From NCBI GenBank assembly GCA_030601615.1, contig JAUVTH010000001.1, positions 1 to 35,486 on the forward strand: a stretch of 35,486 bases of DNA, in the 5' to 3' direction. The stretch comes from Gemmatimonadota bacterium (lineage in GTDB: Bacteria > Gemmatimonadota > Gemmatimonadetes > Palauibacterales > Palauibacteraceae). This document shows positions 8,835-15,914 of the stretch, in pieces. The notes under the pieces were generated by a model. It had not been told where the DNA came from and searched no databases. It saw nothing but the letters and a program-made list of their open reading frames with translations. Positions within the stretch are counted from its first letter, which is position 1. Every line of letters begins with the position of its first letter. The translations under genes and the position numbers were made by a program.

Positions 8835-9464
8835 GTGGCATCGGGCGAGCCGGCGAGCTTGGCACGGGTCGTGGAGCGCGCCGTAGAGGTTTTGTGCGCG
8901 CAGGGCATACTGGCACACCCGACCGACACCGTGTACGGCATAGGCGGCGCCTGCCTGCCCGACGTCGACTCTCACGTGGCCGTCTTGAAGGGTCGTGAGA
9001 TCGAGGAGTTCCCCCTCGTTCGGATTGCCGCGGACGCGACGGCTATCCAGAGCTCCTTCCCGGATCTCGAGTGGAATCCTTGGGCGGAGGTGCTCGCAGA
9101 CAGGTTTTGGCCGGGTCCCCTGACGCTCGTGCTGGATGATGGCACCGGGACGGGCGTCGCCGTGAGGGTCGAGGGCCACCCCGTGCTCGGGTCCGTCCTC
9201 CGTGCGTGGGGAGCTCCGATCAGCTCGACCAGCCTCAACCGGGCGGGCGAGTCTCCTGCCGTGACGAGCGTCGAGGCGAAACGGAACCTGGATCGAATGC
9301 CGGACGTGGGAATGTCGATACTGCTCGTGGATGTAGGGGATCTGCCAGGCCCTCCTCCGTCCACGCTGGTGTCTCTGGCGGGCGCCGAGCCTGCCGTGCT
9401 CCGAGAGGGAGCATTGCCGACCGAATCGATTCTGGACTGCCTGCGGGGGATTCGGCGTTCATGA
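8835..9464 (+). CDS. tsaC: Threonylcarbamoyl-AMP synthase (TsaC/Sua5/YrdC family)
   Basis: The enzyme makes threonylcarbamoyl-AMP from threonine, bicarbonate and ATP, the first step of t6A modification at position 37 of ANN-decoding tRNAs. The core shows GILAHPTDTVYGIGG (ATP/threonine pocket), a KGREIEEFPLVRI segment corresponding to the KxR...PL motif, and STSLNRAGESPAVT, the family S..N motif. I chose GTG at 8835 because GAGGAAGTC just upstream offers a ribosome-binding site and ispD ends at 8827. TTG at 8814 and ATG at 8772 are longer alternatives that run into ispD. At about 209 residues it is the short TsaC type without a Sua5 C-terminal domain. Its stop overlaps the next ATG (ATGA). Confidence 0.88.
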   Translation: MASGEPASLARVVERAVEVLCAQGILAHPTDTVYGIGGACLPDVDSHVAVLKGREIEEFPLVRIAADATAIQSSFPDLEWNPWAEVLADRFWPGPLTLVLDDGTGTGVAVRVEGHPVLGSVLRAWGAPISSTSLNRAGESPAVTSVEAKRNLDRMPDVGMSILLVDVGDLPGPPPSTLVSLAGAEPAVLREGALPTESILDCLRGIRRS

Positions 9465-9925
9465 CTTCGGTCCTGTTCGTGTGCACGGGGAATACCTGTC
9501 GCAGCCCTCTGGCAGAGGCGTTCACCAGACGGGGAGCCCGGCTCCGGGGTCTCGAGCTGACTGTGGCTTCCGCCGGGACTTTCGCCGTCGAAGGTACGCC
9601 GGCCACGGGGCACGCATTGCGGGCCGCGGCCCGGCGAGGCACTGACCTTTCCATGCATCGGTCTCGTCTTCTCAGTGCCGAGAGCCTGGCGGGAGTGGAC
9701 CTGGTGGTGGGCATGAGTCCGTCACACGTGCAGGCGCTCCCGAACGGCTACGTTCACGAGATCTCGGCCTCACTCGCCACGGACTTCCTCCCATCCGACC
9801 ACGTTCTCCACGGCGCTCCGGTGTCGGATCCCCATGGTCGAGATGAAGCCGCTTACGAGGAGACGGCCCGGCTGCTGGAAGAGTGCGTGGCCGGAATCCT
9901 CGACGACCTTTCCGGGCACGGATGA
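9461..9925 (+). CDS. Low-molecular-weight protein-tyrosine phosphatase family protein
   Basis: The 154-residue protein has the phosphatase P-loop CTGNTCRSP at residues 8-16 (nucleophile Cys8, phosphate-binding Arg14) and the general-acid loop SDPHGRDEAAY with Asp123-Pro124. This is the complete catalytic set of low-molecular-weight tyrosine phosphatases. The small loop insertions seen in arsenate reductases are not evident. Substrates could be protein phosphotyrosine, phosphoarginine (as for YwlE, often found next to tsaC/ywlC in Firmicutes) or small molecules. The residue after the first P-loop Cys is Thr, as in YwlE (CTGNTCRSP), which favours arginine-phosphatase specificity; that point is inference. 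Both ends overlap neighbours by four bases. Confidence 0.9.
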   Translation: MTSVLFVCTGNTCRSPLAEAFTRRGARLRGLELTVASAGTFAVEGTPATGHALRAAARRGTDLSMHRSRLLSAESLAGVDLVVGMSPSHVQALPNGYVHEISASLATDFLPSDHVLHGAPVSDPHGRDEAAYEETARLLEECVAGILDDLSGHG

Positions 9926-10788
9926 CCGGGGGTCTCAGCCGGTACGGCCTGCTGGGCGATCCCGTAGCCCACTCGCTCTCACCCTCGATGTACCGGGCTG
10001 CATTCGTTCAGCTTGGCATTAATGCTTCGTACGAGGCGGTCCGGGTCCCCGGAGGAGACCTGGACCGCCTCGTACGGGAGATGCGCGACCTGGCTGCTTC
10101 CGGTGGCGGTAACGTGACGGTTCCGCATAAGGAAGACGCTGCTCGAATCGTGGATGTTGTCCGGCCGTACGCGAAGCGAACGGGAGCGTGCAACTGCTTC
10201 TGGCTGGATGATTCGGGGCGTCTGGTTGGTGACAACACCGATGTCGGAGGATTCCTGCACGCCACGCGGGACCTGAACGGCCTCGACCTGGATGGCGCGA
10301 AGGTGCTTCTGTTGGGTGCCGGTGGGGCGGCACGGGCAGTGGCCGTCGCCTGTGAGTTGGCCGGGGTCAGGCGTTTGGACATTCACAACCGTACCGCCGA
10401 GCGGGCCGAGAGACTGATCGAGGAACTGGGACTGGAGAAGATCGCCAGGACCGTTGCCGCGCCGCCTGGATCCGCGACTACCTATGACTGTGATCTCGTG
10501 GTGAACTCCACGAGCCTGGGTCTCGAGCCCTTTGATCTGCTGCCGCTATCTTTCGGCGACGTGAGAGTACGGTTCGCCTTCGATCTCGTGTACGGCCGGG
10601 GAGGCACGGAGTGGACCCGGGCGGCGGAGTTCGCTGGAGTGCCCGCAAGGGACGGTCTCTCGATGCTCGTACGGCAGGCCGTGCTGAGCCTCGAGCGCTG
10701 GTTCGGTGTGGAGAGCATTCAAGAGGGGACGACGGACACCATGTGGGCGGCGGCAAGGGATGGTCTGAATCTCGGGTCCGCAGGGTGA
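9922..10788 (+). CDS. aroE: Shikimate dehydrogenase
   Basis: AroE reduces 3-dehydroshikimate to shikimate with NADPH in the chorismate pathway. The 288-residue protein has the substrate-binding SLSPSMYRAAF (Ser18, Ser20), the NVTVPHK motif with catalytic Lys70, GDNTDVGGF with Asp107, and the NADP loop GAGGAARAV followed by NRT, which selects NADP. The C-terminal GLSMLVRQAV..LERW matches the family G..ML..Q motif. The ATG at 9922 overlaps the phosphatase stop as ATGA; longer in-frame starts upstream would lie inside the phosphatase gene and add non-conserved residues. The stop overlaps comF as GTGA. Confidence 0.96.
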   Translation: MTGGLSRYGLLGDPVAHSLSPSMYRAAFVQLGINASYEAVRVPGGDLDRLVREMRDLAASGGGNVTVPHKEDAARIVDVVRPYAKRTGACNCFWLDDSGRLVGDNTDVGGFLHATRDLNGLDLDGAKVLLLGAGGAARAVAVACELAGVRRLDIHNRTAERAERLIEELGLEKIARTVAAPPGSATTYDCDLVVNSTSLGLEPFDLLPLSFGDVRVRFAFDLVYGRGGTEWTRAAEFAGVPARDGLSMLVRQAVLSLERWFGVESIQEGTTDTMWAAARDGLNLGSAG

Positions 10789-11597
10789 CAGTCGGGACTA
10801 TCCGAGGGCTCGCCGGTTGGCTGGCCGATTTCTGCGATGCGGTAGTCCCGTGCGGGTGCGCCGCGTGTGGCGTAGCGGTCTCCGCTGATCGGTCTCCAAT
10901 CTGCGACCTGTGCGCGTCGAGGGTGGCGCCGATTCCACTGCCCCTGTGCCCTCGGTGCGGGATTACGCGAGTCGTCGAGCAGGCTGGAGCCGCGGGATGT
11001 TCTCAATGCGAAAGCTGGCCTCCCCATCTCTGCCGGACGGCCTCGGCCTGCTTGCACTTCGGGGCTGCTGCCCGGATCGTTCGCGGTCTCAAGTACAGGG
11101 GCTGGACCCAGCTCGCGCGATTCATGGCGATTCGTATGCTGCCGGCCCTGCACCGGGTCGCTGATTCGCCTCATCCTATCCTCGTTCCCGTTCCACTTGC
11201 TCCGGCCCGACGCAGGGAGCGCGGTTTCAATCAGGCTGAGCTTCTGGCCGACGCCCTGTCCGAGTTTACGGGCTGGGAGGTAGCTGACGTGCTGTGCCGG
11301 GTGCGCGGCGGTCCGTCACAGGCGAGACTCGGGCGACGGCAGCGGGAGCGCAGGGCGGCCGGTGCCTACGCGATCGATCCTGGTGCGGCGGAGGGACTGG
11401 TGTCGTACACGCTGATGGGAACGGACGGGGCCGAGTGCGAGCCTGAAATGAGCGCGCTGGCGGCGGTGGTCGTGGACGATGTGATTACGACGGGTTCCAC
11501 GGCGGGAGCCTGCGCGGTGGCGCTCGAGGCAGCCGGGCTGGAGTGCCTCGGCGCCGTGAGTTTCGCCAGAACCGCGCCGGTGCTCGAAGTGGGCTGA
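10785..11597 (+). CDS. comF: ComF family double-zinc-ribbon phosphoribosyltransferase-like protein
   Basis: The 270-residue protein opens with cysteine pairs arranged as a double zinc ribbon (CGCAACG, CDLC, CPRCG, CSQC, within residues 20-75). It continues with LVPVPLAPARRRERGFNQAELLA, the conserved ComF core, and the PRPP-binding VVVDDVITTGSTA near 230-242. ComF proteins support DNA uptake in naturally competent bacteria, acting at the cytosolic side with ComFA and PriA, but many occur in species without known competence. No comEC or pil genes lie here. Start GTG at 10785 overlaps aroE by four bases. It is the last gene of the run that begins with radA; a 92-base gap follows. Confidence 0.93.
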   Translation: MTVGTIRGLAGWLADFCDAVVPCGCAACGVAVSADRSPICDLCASRVAPIPLPLCPRCGITRVVEQAGAAGCSQCESWPPHLCRTASACLHFGAAARIVRGLKYRGWTQLARFMAIRMLPALHRVADSPHPILVPVPLAPARRRERGFNQAELLADALSEFTGWEVADVLCRVRGGPSQARLGRRQRERRAAGAYAIDPGAAEGLVSYTLMGTDGAECEPEMSALAAVVVDDVITTGSTAGACAVALEAAGLECLGAVSFARTAPVLEVG

Positions 11598-11689
11598 TTC
11601 TCCCTCGCGGACGGGGCTTGTGCACGACACTCACCGCGTGCAAGCTATGGTTCCTTCAACCAGGGAATCCTCAGACCGGAGTCAATCAT

Positions 11690-12700
11690 ATGTCGGTCAA
11701 GATCGCGATCAATGGTTTCGGGCGGATCGGACGAAACATCCTCCGCTCAGCGCTGCAGGAGGGAATGGGTGAGCTCGATCTCGTGGCCATTAACGACCTG
11801 ACGGACGCGGCAACGCTGGGACATCTGTTCAAATACGACTCGGTGCATGGCACGTATGACGGCGACGTCCAGGTGGACGGCAACGCACTGGTCATCGACG
11901 GTGAGCGGTTCGACGTCCTCTCGGTGCGCGATCCAGCGGAGCTCCCGTGGTCGGAACTCGGCGTGGACATCGTGTTCGAGGCCACCGGCCTGTTCCGCAA
12001 GCGGTCGGACGCGTCGAAGCACCTGGACGCCGGGGCGCGAAAGGTCGTGATCACCGCTCCGGCGCCGGACCCGGACGTAACGATCGTGCTGGGAGTGAAC
12101 GGAGACGACTACGATCCCGCGAGACACGACATCATCTCGAACGCCAGTTGCACGACCAACTGCGTTGCACCGGCCGTAAAGGTGCTGGTGGACGAGTTCG
12201 GTTTCGAGAGTGGCCTGATGACGACGGTGCACAGCTATACGAATGACCAGCGTATCCTGGATCTGCCACACAAGGACCTTCGACGCGCGAGAGCGGCTGC
12301 AGTCTCGATTATTCCAACGACGACAGGGGCCGCCAAGGCGACCGGGCTGGTGATACCGGCAGTCAAGGGCAAGATCGACGGAATGGCCATGCGCGTGCCG
12401 ACCCCCAACGTTTCCATAGTCGATCTCGTCGCGAACCTTGGCCGGGATACGACGGTCGAGGAAGTCAACGACGCGTATCGCCGTGCCGCCGAAGGAAGCA
12501 TGAAGGGCATACTGGCATACGAGGAGACCCTTCTCGTTTCGGTGGACTACGTGGGCAACCCGAACAGTTCCATTATTGACGGGCCGTCCACGTCGGTCGT
12601 CGCAGGCCGGCTCGTGAAGGTGATCTCGTGGTACGACAACGAGTGGGCCTACTCCATGCGCTGCGTGGACCTCGCTCGTTACATCGGGCAGAGTCTTTAG
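11690..12700 (+). CDS. gap: Glyceraldehyde-3-phosphate dehydrogenase, type I
   Basis: GAPDH oxidises glyceraldehyde 3-phosphate to 1,3-bisphosphoglycerate with NAD+. The 336-residue protein starts VKIAINGFGRIGRN, holds the catalytic NASCTTNC with Cys154 and the partner His in TTVHSYTNDQ near 181, and ends with WYDNEWAYSMRCVDL. AIND at 33-36 places an acidic residue where NAD-specific enzymes bind the ribose, so NAD use is likely. The ATG at 11690 has a good GGAG at 11678-11681, eight bases upstream. The 92-base gap to comF probably holds the promoter (a gcTATGGT sequence ends at 11651) but no clear -35 is visible. gap, pgk and tpiA form one glycolytic unit. Confidence 0.97.
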   Translation: MSVKIAINGFGRIGRNILRSALQEGMGELDLVAINDLTDAATLGHLFKYDSVHGTYDGDVQVDGNALVIDGERFDVLSVRDPAELPWSELGVDIVFEATGLFRKRSDASKHLDAGARKVVITAPAPDPDVTIVLGVNGDDYDPARHDIISNASCTTNCVAPAVKVLVDEFGFESGLMTTVHSYTNDQRILDLPHKDLRRARAAAVSIIPTTTGAAKATGLVIPAVKGKIDGMAMRVPTPNVSIVDLVANLGRDTTVEEVNDAYRRAAEGSMKGILAYEETLLVSVDYVGNPNSSIIDGPSTSVVAGRLVKVISWYDNEWAYSMRCVDLARYIGQSL

Positions 12701-12742
12701 GCGAGGCTGGTTGGGCGACTTGCCAGGACGAGAGGACGAAGC

Positions 12743-13942
12743 GTGCCGAGAAAGGGCTTGAGAGACCTGGAGCCTTCTGAGCTGGAAGGGCGCCGGGTCC
12801 TGATTCGAGTGGACTATAACGTCCCACTGAATGAGGATGGGTCGGTCGGCGACGTGACCCGCGTTGAGGCTACGATCCCCACCCTCCGATACGTGATGGA
12901 CCACGGCGGTCGGCCGGTCCTCCTGTCGCATCTCGGACGCCCGAAAAGTCAGGTAGTGCCTTCTTTGTCTCTGGCGCCGGTGGCTCTGGTATTGGCTGAG
13001 CTGCTCGGGGCGCCGGCGAGGTTCGTTACGTCGACCGACTCGAGTGAAGCGCTGGACGCGATCGAGAACCTTCCACGCGGCGAAGTGCTGCTGCTGGAGA
13101 ACACGCGCTTCCTTCCCGGTGAGACGAACAACGACCTCGATCTCGCGGCCCGGTTCGCGCGGCTCGGCGATCTGTTCGTGAACGATGCCTTCGGCAGTAC
13201 GCACCGGGCCCACGCGTCCGTGGTCGGAGTCACGGAATTCCTTCGACCGGCTGTCGCCGGTTTCCTCGTCCAGAAGGAACTCGAAGCCCTGAACACCCTG
13301 CGCGGGGCCGGACGCAGGCCGTTCGTCGTGATCCTCGGCGGCGCCAAGATCGGCGACAAGATCGGCCTGCTGGAGACGTTCCTGGAAAGCGCTGATGTTG
13401 TGCTCATCGGCGGTGCAATGGCAAACACCTTCCTTGCGGCCAGCGGGGCGAGCACCGGACTGTCGCTCGTCGAGGAAGACGCTGTTCCCACGGCGCGTCG
13501 CTTCCTGGATACCGGTGCGGACAAGCTTCGATTGCCGAGCGACCTAATCGTGGCGCTGCCGGATGCAGCGGATGCGACTGCGGCCGATGTGGTGGCCGCG
13601 AGTTCCGTTCCGGCGGACCTGGCCGCGCTGGACATCGGTCCGGATACTCGCACCGCGTTTGGAGCGATCGTGCGCGATGCCGCGACGGTGTTCTGGAACG
13701 GGCCCATGGGCGTGTTCGAGAGGCACGGTTTCGATGCCGGGACCGTCGAGGTCGCTCGGGCGGTGGCCGACTGCACGGCGGGTGGTGGGTTCACGGTCAT
13801 TGGTGGCGGTGACTCGGCCAGTGCGATCCGCCAGGCCGGTCTTTCCGATGCGGTTTCACATGTTTCGACCGGTGGTGGGGCATCGTTGGAGTACCTGGCG
13901 AAGGGGACACTCCCGGGGATCGAAGCCCTGGATTCGGCCTGA
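12743..13942 (+). CDS. pgk: Phosphoglycerate kinase
   Basis: PGK transfers the acyl phosphate of 1,3-bisphosphoglycerate to ADP. The 399-residue protein shows RVDYNVPLN near 22-30, the substrate block LLSHLGRPK, the hinge NDAFGSTHRAHAS, GGAKIGDKI near 195-203, and the nucleotide motifs NGPMGVFE and GGGDSASAI. All are intact and the length is standard. GTG at 12743 is the start, preceded by GAGAGGA. The gap to gap is 42 bases and to tpiA only six. The ISxGGGA motif near the C-terminus appears as VSTGGGASLEYL, also as expected. Confidence 0.97.
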   Translation: MPRKGLRDLEPSELEGRRVLIRVDYNVPLNEDGSVGDVTRVEATIPTLRYVMDHGGRPVLLSHLGRPKSQVVPSLSLAPVALVLAELLGAPARFVTSTDSSEALDAIENLPRGEVLLLENTRFLPGETNNDLDLAARFARLGDLFVNDAFGSTHRAHASVVGVTEFLRPAVAGFLVQKELEALNTLRGAGRRPFVVILGGAKIGDKIGLLETFLESADVVLIGGAMANTFLAASGASTGLSLVEEDAVPTARRFLDTGADKLRLPSDLIVALPDAADATAADVVAASSVPADLAALDIGPDTRTAFGAIVRDAATVFWNGPMGVFERHGFDAGTVEVARAVADCTAGGGFTVIGGGDSASAIRQAGLSDAVSHVSTGGGASLEYLAKGTLPGIEALDSA

Positions 13943-13948
13943 GGAACT

Positions 13949-14707
13949 ATGAACGATTCAAGACGACCGATGTTCGCGGCGAACTGGAAGATGCACATGG
14001 GTCCGCGCGGAGCGTCGGAGTTCGTTGCGGCATTCGCCGAACTTTACGCTCCGCGTGACGACGCTCGGATCGTGTTCTTTCCGCCGTCCATAAGCGTTGC
14101 CGCGTTTCGAGACGCATCTGAGGGTCGGCCAGATCTGGAGCTGGGCGTTCAGGATGTTCATGAGGCTGTGTCGGGGGCCCACACGGGCGCGGTGTCGGCC
14201 GCGATGGCGAAGGAGGCGGGCGTTGGCTGGGCGCTGGCCGGTCATTCGGAGCGGAGGCGTGAGTTTGGCGACGACGACGCAACGGTGGCGACGAAGGTGA
14301 ACCGGATTCTCGAGTCTGACACCCGTCCCCTCCTGTGTGTGGGCGAGACGCTCGAGGAGCGCGAGGCGGGCCAGTTGGAGACCGTTTTGTCGCGGCAGAT
14401 CAAGGCAGTCCTCGACACGTTGGACGGCCACGGCATCGCGGGTCTCACATATGCGTACGAGCCAGTCTGGGCTATCGGCACCGGGCGTACGGCGTCGGCG
14501 GATGACGCGGCGGCGGCGCACGCGGTCGTGCGACGCGAGATCGAGATGCGCGGCGGTCCTGCTGACGCGGTCATTCTGTACGGTGGTAGTGTGAAACCGG
14601 CCAACATCGACGAGTTGCTCTCGGCGCACGGAGTCGACGGGGTCCTGGTCGGTGGCGCCAGTCTGGATCCTGAAGGCTTCGCGGCGATCTGCTCGGCTGG
14701 TCGTTGA
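13949..14707 (+). CDS. tpiA: Triosephosphate isomerase
   Basis: TPI interconverts dihydroxyacetone phosphate and glyceraldehyde 3-phosphate. The 252-residue barrel has the substrate residues Asn12 and Lys14 (AANWKMH), electrophilic His99 (AGHSERR), catalytic base Glu171 (YAYEPVWAIGTGR) and the phosphate-binding YGGSVKPAN. The usual GAFTGE stretch reads GAHTGA here, a mild deviation. Its ATG lies six bases after the pgk stop, and TGAGGA spanning that stop serves as ribosome-binding site. It is the last gene of the glycolytic trio; a promoter-like element and an intrinsic terminator follow before secG. Confidence 0.97.
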   Translation: MNDSRRPMFAANWKMHMGPRGASEFVAAFAELYAPRDDARIVFFPPSISVAAFRDASEGRPDLELGVQDVHEAVSGAHTGAVSAAMAKEAGVGWALAGHSERRREFGDDDATVATKVNRILESDTRPLLCVGETLEEREAGQLETVLSRQIKAVLDTLDGHGIAGLTYAYEPVWAIGTGRTASADDAAAAHAVVRREIEMRGGPADAVILYGGSVKPANIDELLSAHGVDGVLVGGASLDPEGFAAICSAGR

Positions 14708-14739
14708 GGGCAGGGAGGAAGGCGTGGGCGTCTTCGACG

Positions 14740-14768
14740 TTGACTCCGTTCGCGGGAATCCCTAATTT
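14740..14768 (+). promoter_or_regulatory. Strong sigma-70-type promoter upstream of secG
   Basis: TTGACT (14740-14745) and TAATTT (14763-14768) are separated by exactly 17 bases, each matching the consensus hexamer in five of six positions. Predicted transcription start is about 14772-14776, at the very base of the terminator hairpin that follows. It is the best promoter-like sequence in the window by spacing and match. Confidence 0.6.
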
Positions 14769-14775
14769 CGCAGCC

Positions 14776-14810
14776 GGTGCGGGCCCTGTCAGGAGGCCCG
14801 CACCTTTTTT
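14776..14810 (+). terminator. Intrinsic terminator between tpiA and secG
   Basis: A perfect 10-base stem, GGTGCGGGCC (14776-14785) with GGCCCGCACC (14795-14804), encloses a nine-base loop and is followed directly by TTTTTT (14805-14810). This is a textbook intrinsic terminator and closes the gap-pgk-tpiA transcript. It also lies between the strong promoter at 14740-14768 and secG. Confidence 0.88.
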
Positions 14811-14831
14811 GTCACGCGAGGAAGAGGCGGA

Positions 14832-15236
14832 ATGTTTACGCTACTGACGGCTCTGATCAGCATCATCTCGTTTCTGCTGATCTTGATCGTATTGCTGCAG
14901 TCCGGTAAGGGCGGCGGTCTGGCGGCCGAGTTCGGGGGGGCTTCGTCGTCCACGGATTCGTTCATAGGAGGACGGCAGGCTGCCAACTTCCTGACGCGGG
15001 CCACCTGGTACGGAGGAGGCGCCTTCCTGGCGCTGGCGCTAATGCTGGCCGTTCTGTCGGCCCGTCAATCTTCCACGCCGGAGTCGATCCTCCGCCAGGA
15101 CGTCGGACAGCGGGCGGCACCACCCGCATCCGTTCTGGAGACGGAGGGGCAGGGAACGCAGGTCACCCCGGTACCGGTTCAGGCTCCAGCGGAAAGTGAG
15201 ACCGGCTCCCCCGAAGAGGATCCCGAAGGCGACTGA
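14832..15236 (+). CDS. secG: Protein translocase subunit SecG
   Basis: SecG is the small, two-helix partner of SecYE that eases SecA cycling during export. The 134-residue protein has transmembrane helices at about residues 3-22 and 57-77. Between them is the diagnostic cytosolic loop LLQSGKGGGLAAEFGGASSSTD. A Pro/Glu/Gln-rich tail of about 55 residues follows, longer than in E. coli but common in the family. GAGGAAGAGG just upstream of the ATG is a good ribosome-binding site. The tpiA-secG order is widespread in bacteria; here the two are split by an intrinsic terminator. Confidence 0.95.
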   Translation: MFTLLTALISIISFLLILIVLLQSGKGGGLAAEFGGASSSTDSFIGGRQAANFLTRATWYGGGAFLALALMLAVLSARQSSTPESILRQDVGQRAAPPASVLETEGQGTQVTPVPVQAPAESETGSPEEDPEGD

Positions 15237-15269
15237 CGACGGCAATTCAGGGACCTGGCGGTAACGAAG

Positions 15270-15872
15270 TCAGGGCCCTGCCGACACGGCGGGGTCCGGC
15301 TTGAACGGCTCGTCCGGCGGCAGGTCCAGGTAGCCGACGAATCTGCCAAGATCCACCTGCTCTGCCAACCATTCGTCAAAACCAGAGGACACGAGACCGG
15401 CCGGGGCTTTGCCTGACCTGGCCGTGGCGACGACCAGGTCGTTGGCGTACTCGTTCTTCGGGTGCTCGGCGTGTCCCCGTACCCAGCGCCACTCCACCCG
15501 GTGCATGGCCGCACCGGCGACGAGGCGTCGCCACAGATCGAGGTTTTCGATCGGCCCGCTCTTGCGCTTCCAGCCTCTCTGGGCCCACCCGTGCACCCAG
15601 TCGTTCATTCCGCGCACGAGGTACTGGCTGTCGGACGTGAATACGACGTCGCAGGGCCTCTTGAGGGCCGACAGGCCGAGTATGGCCGACAACAGGGCCA
15701 TTCGGTTGTTCGTCGTGTCGGGTTCGAACGCGGCGAAATCTCTTCGGTACCAGCCCTTCCGACCGTCGAACCGCTCGAGCATGCCAGCAGCGGCCCCGGG
15801 CCGGGCAACGTCCTGTCGCTGGTTGCCGAGGCAGGATTCGTCCGCGTAGATATAAACCAGATCGGGTGCCAT
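15270..15872 (-). CDS. rnhA: Divergent ribonuclease HI family protein with altered active site
   Basis: RNase HI cleaves the RNA strand of RNA-DNA hybrids such as primers and R-loops. The 200-residue protein aligns clearly with E. coli RNase HI: IYADESCLGN with Asp11, TTNNRMALLSAI, FTSDSQYLVRG with Asp81, WVHGWAQRGWKRKSGPIENLDLW, and WVRGHAEHPKNEYAND with His134. Two of the four catalytic carboxylates differ: the Glu48 position of E. coli is Ala59, and the Asp134 position is Asn144, with Asp145 next to it. There is also a longer loop after the first strand and a 45-residue C-terminal extension. The start ATG at 15872 has GGAG upstream. I recall similar YADESCLGNQ proteins in Gemmatimonadota, so it is probably a conserved subfamily rather than a decayed copy; activity is uncertain. 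Confidence 0.85.
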   Translation of the reverse strand: MAPDLVYIYADESCLGNQRQDVARPGAAAGMLERFDGRKGWYRRDFAAFEPDTTNNRMALLSAILGLSALKRPCDVVFTSDSQYLVRGMNDWVHGWAQRGWKRKSGPIENLDLWRRLVAGAAMHRVEWRWVRGHAEHPKNEYANDLVVATARSGKAPAGLVSSGFDEWLAEQVDLGRFVGYLDLPPDEPFKPDPAVSAGP

Positions 15873-15914
15873 AGCGCTCCGCAATGTGTCGACGTGATCG
15901 TGAACCTCAATTGG

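Noticed and set aside
11618..11648. Imperfect inverted repeat (CTTGTGCACG ... CGTGCAAG) before gap, considered as an operator such as Rex or CggR
   Set aside because: The arms do not match the Rex consensus and pair only with a bulge; no known operator fits.
11747..13213. A 488-codon open frame on the minus strand opposite gap and pgk
   Set aside because: It is fully antisense to two unmistakable glycolytic genes, has Arg/His/Val-biased composition with no recognisable motif, and is a usual artefact of GC-rich coding DNA.
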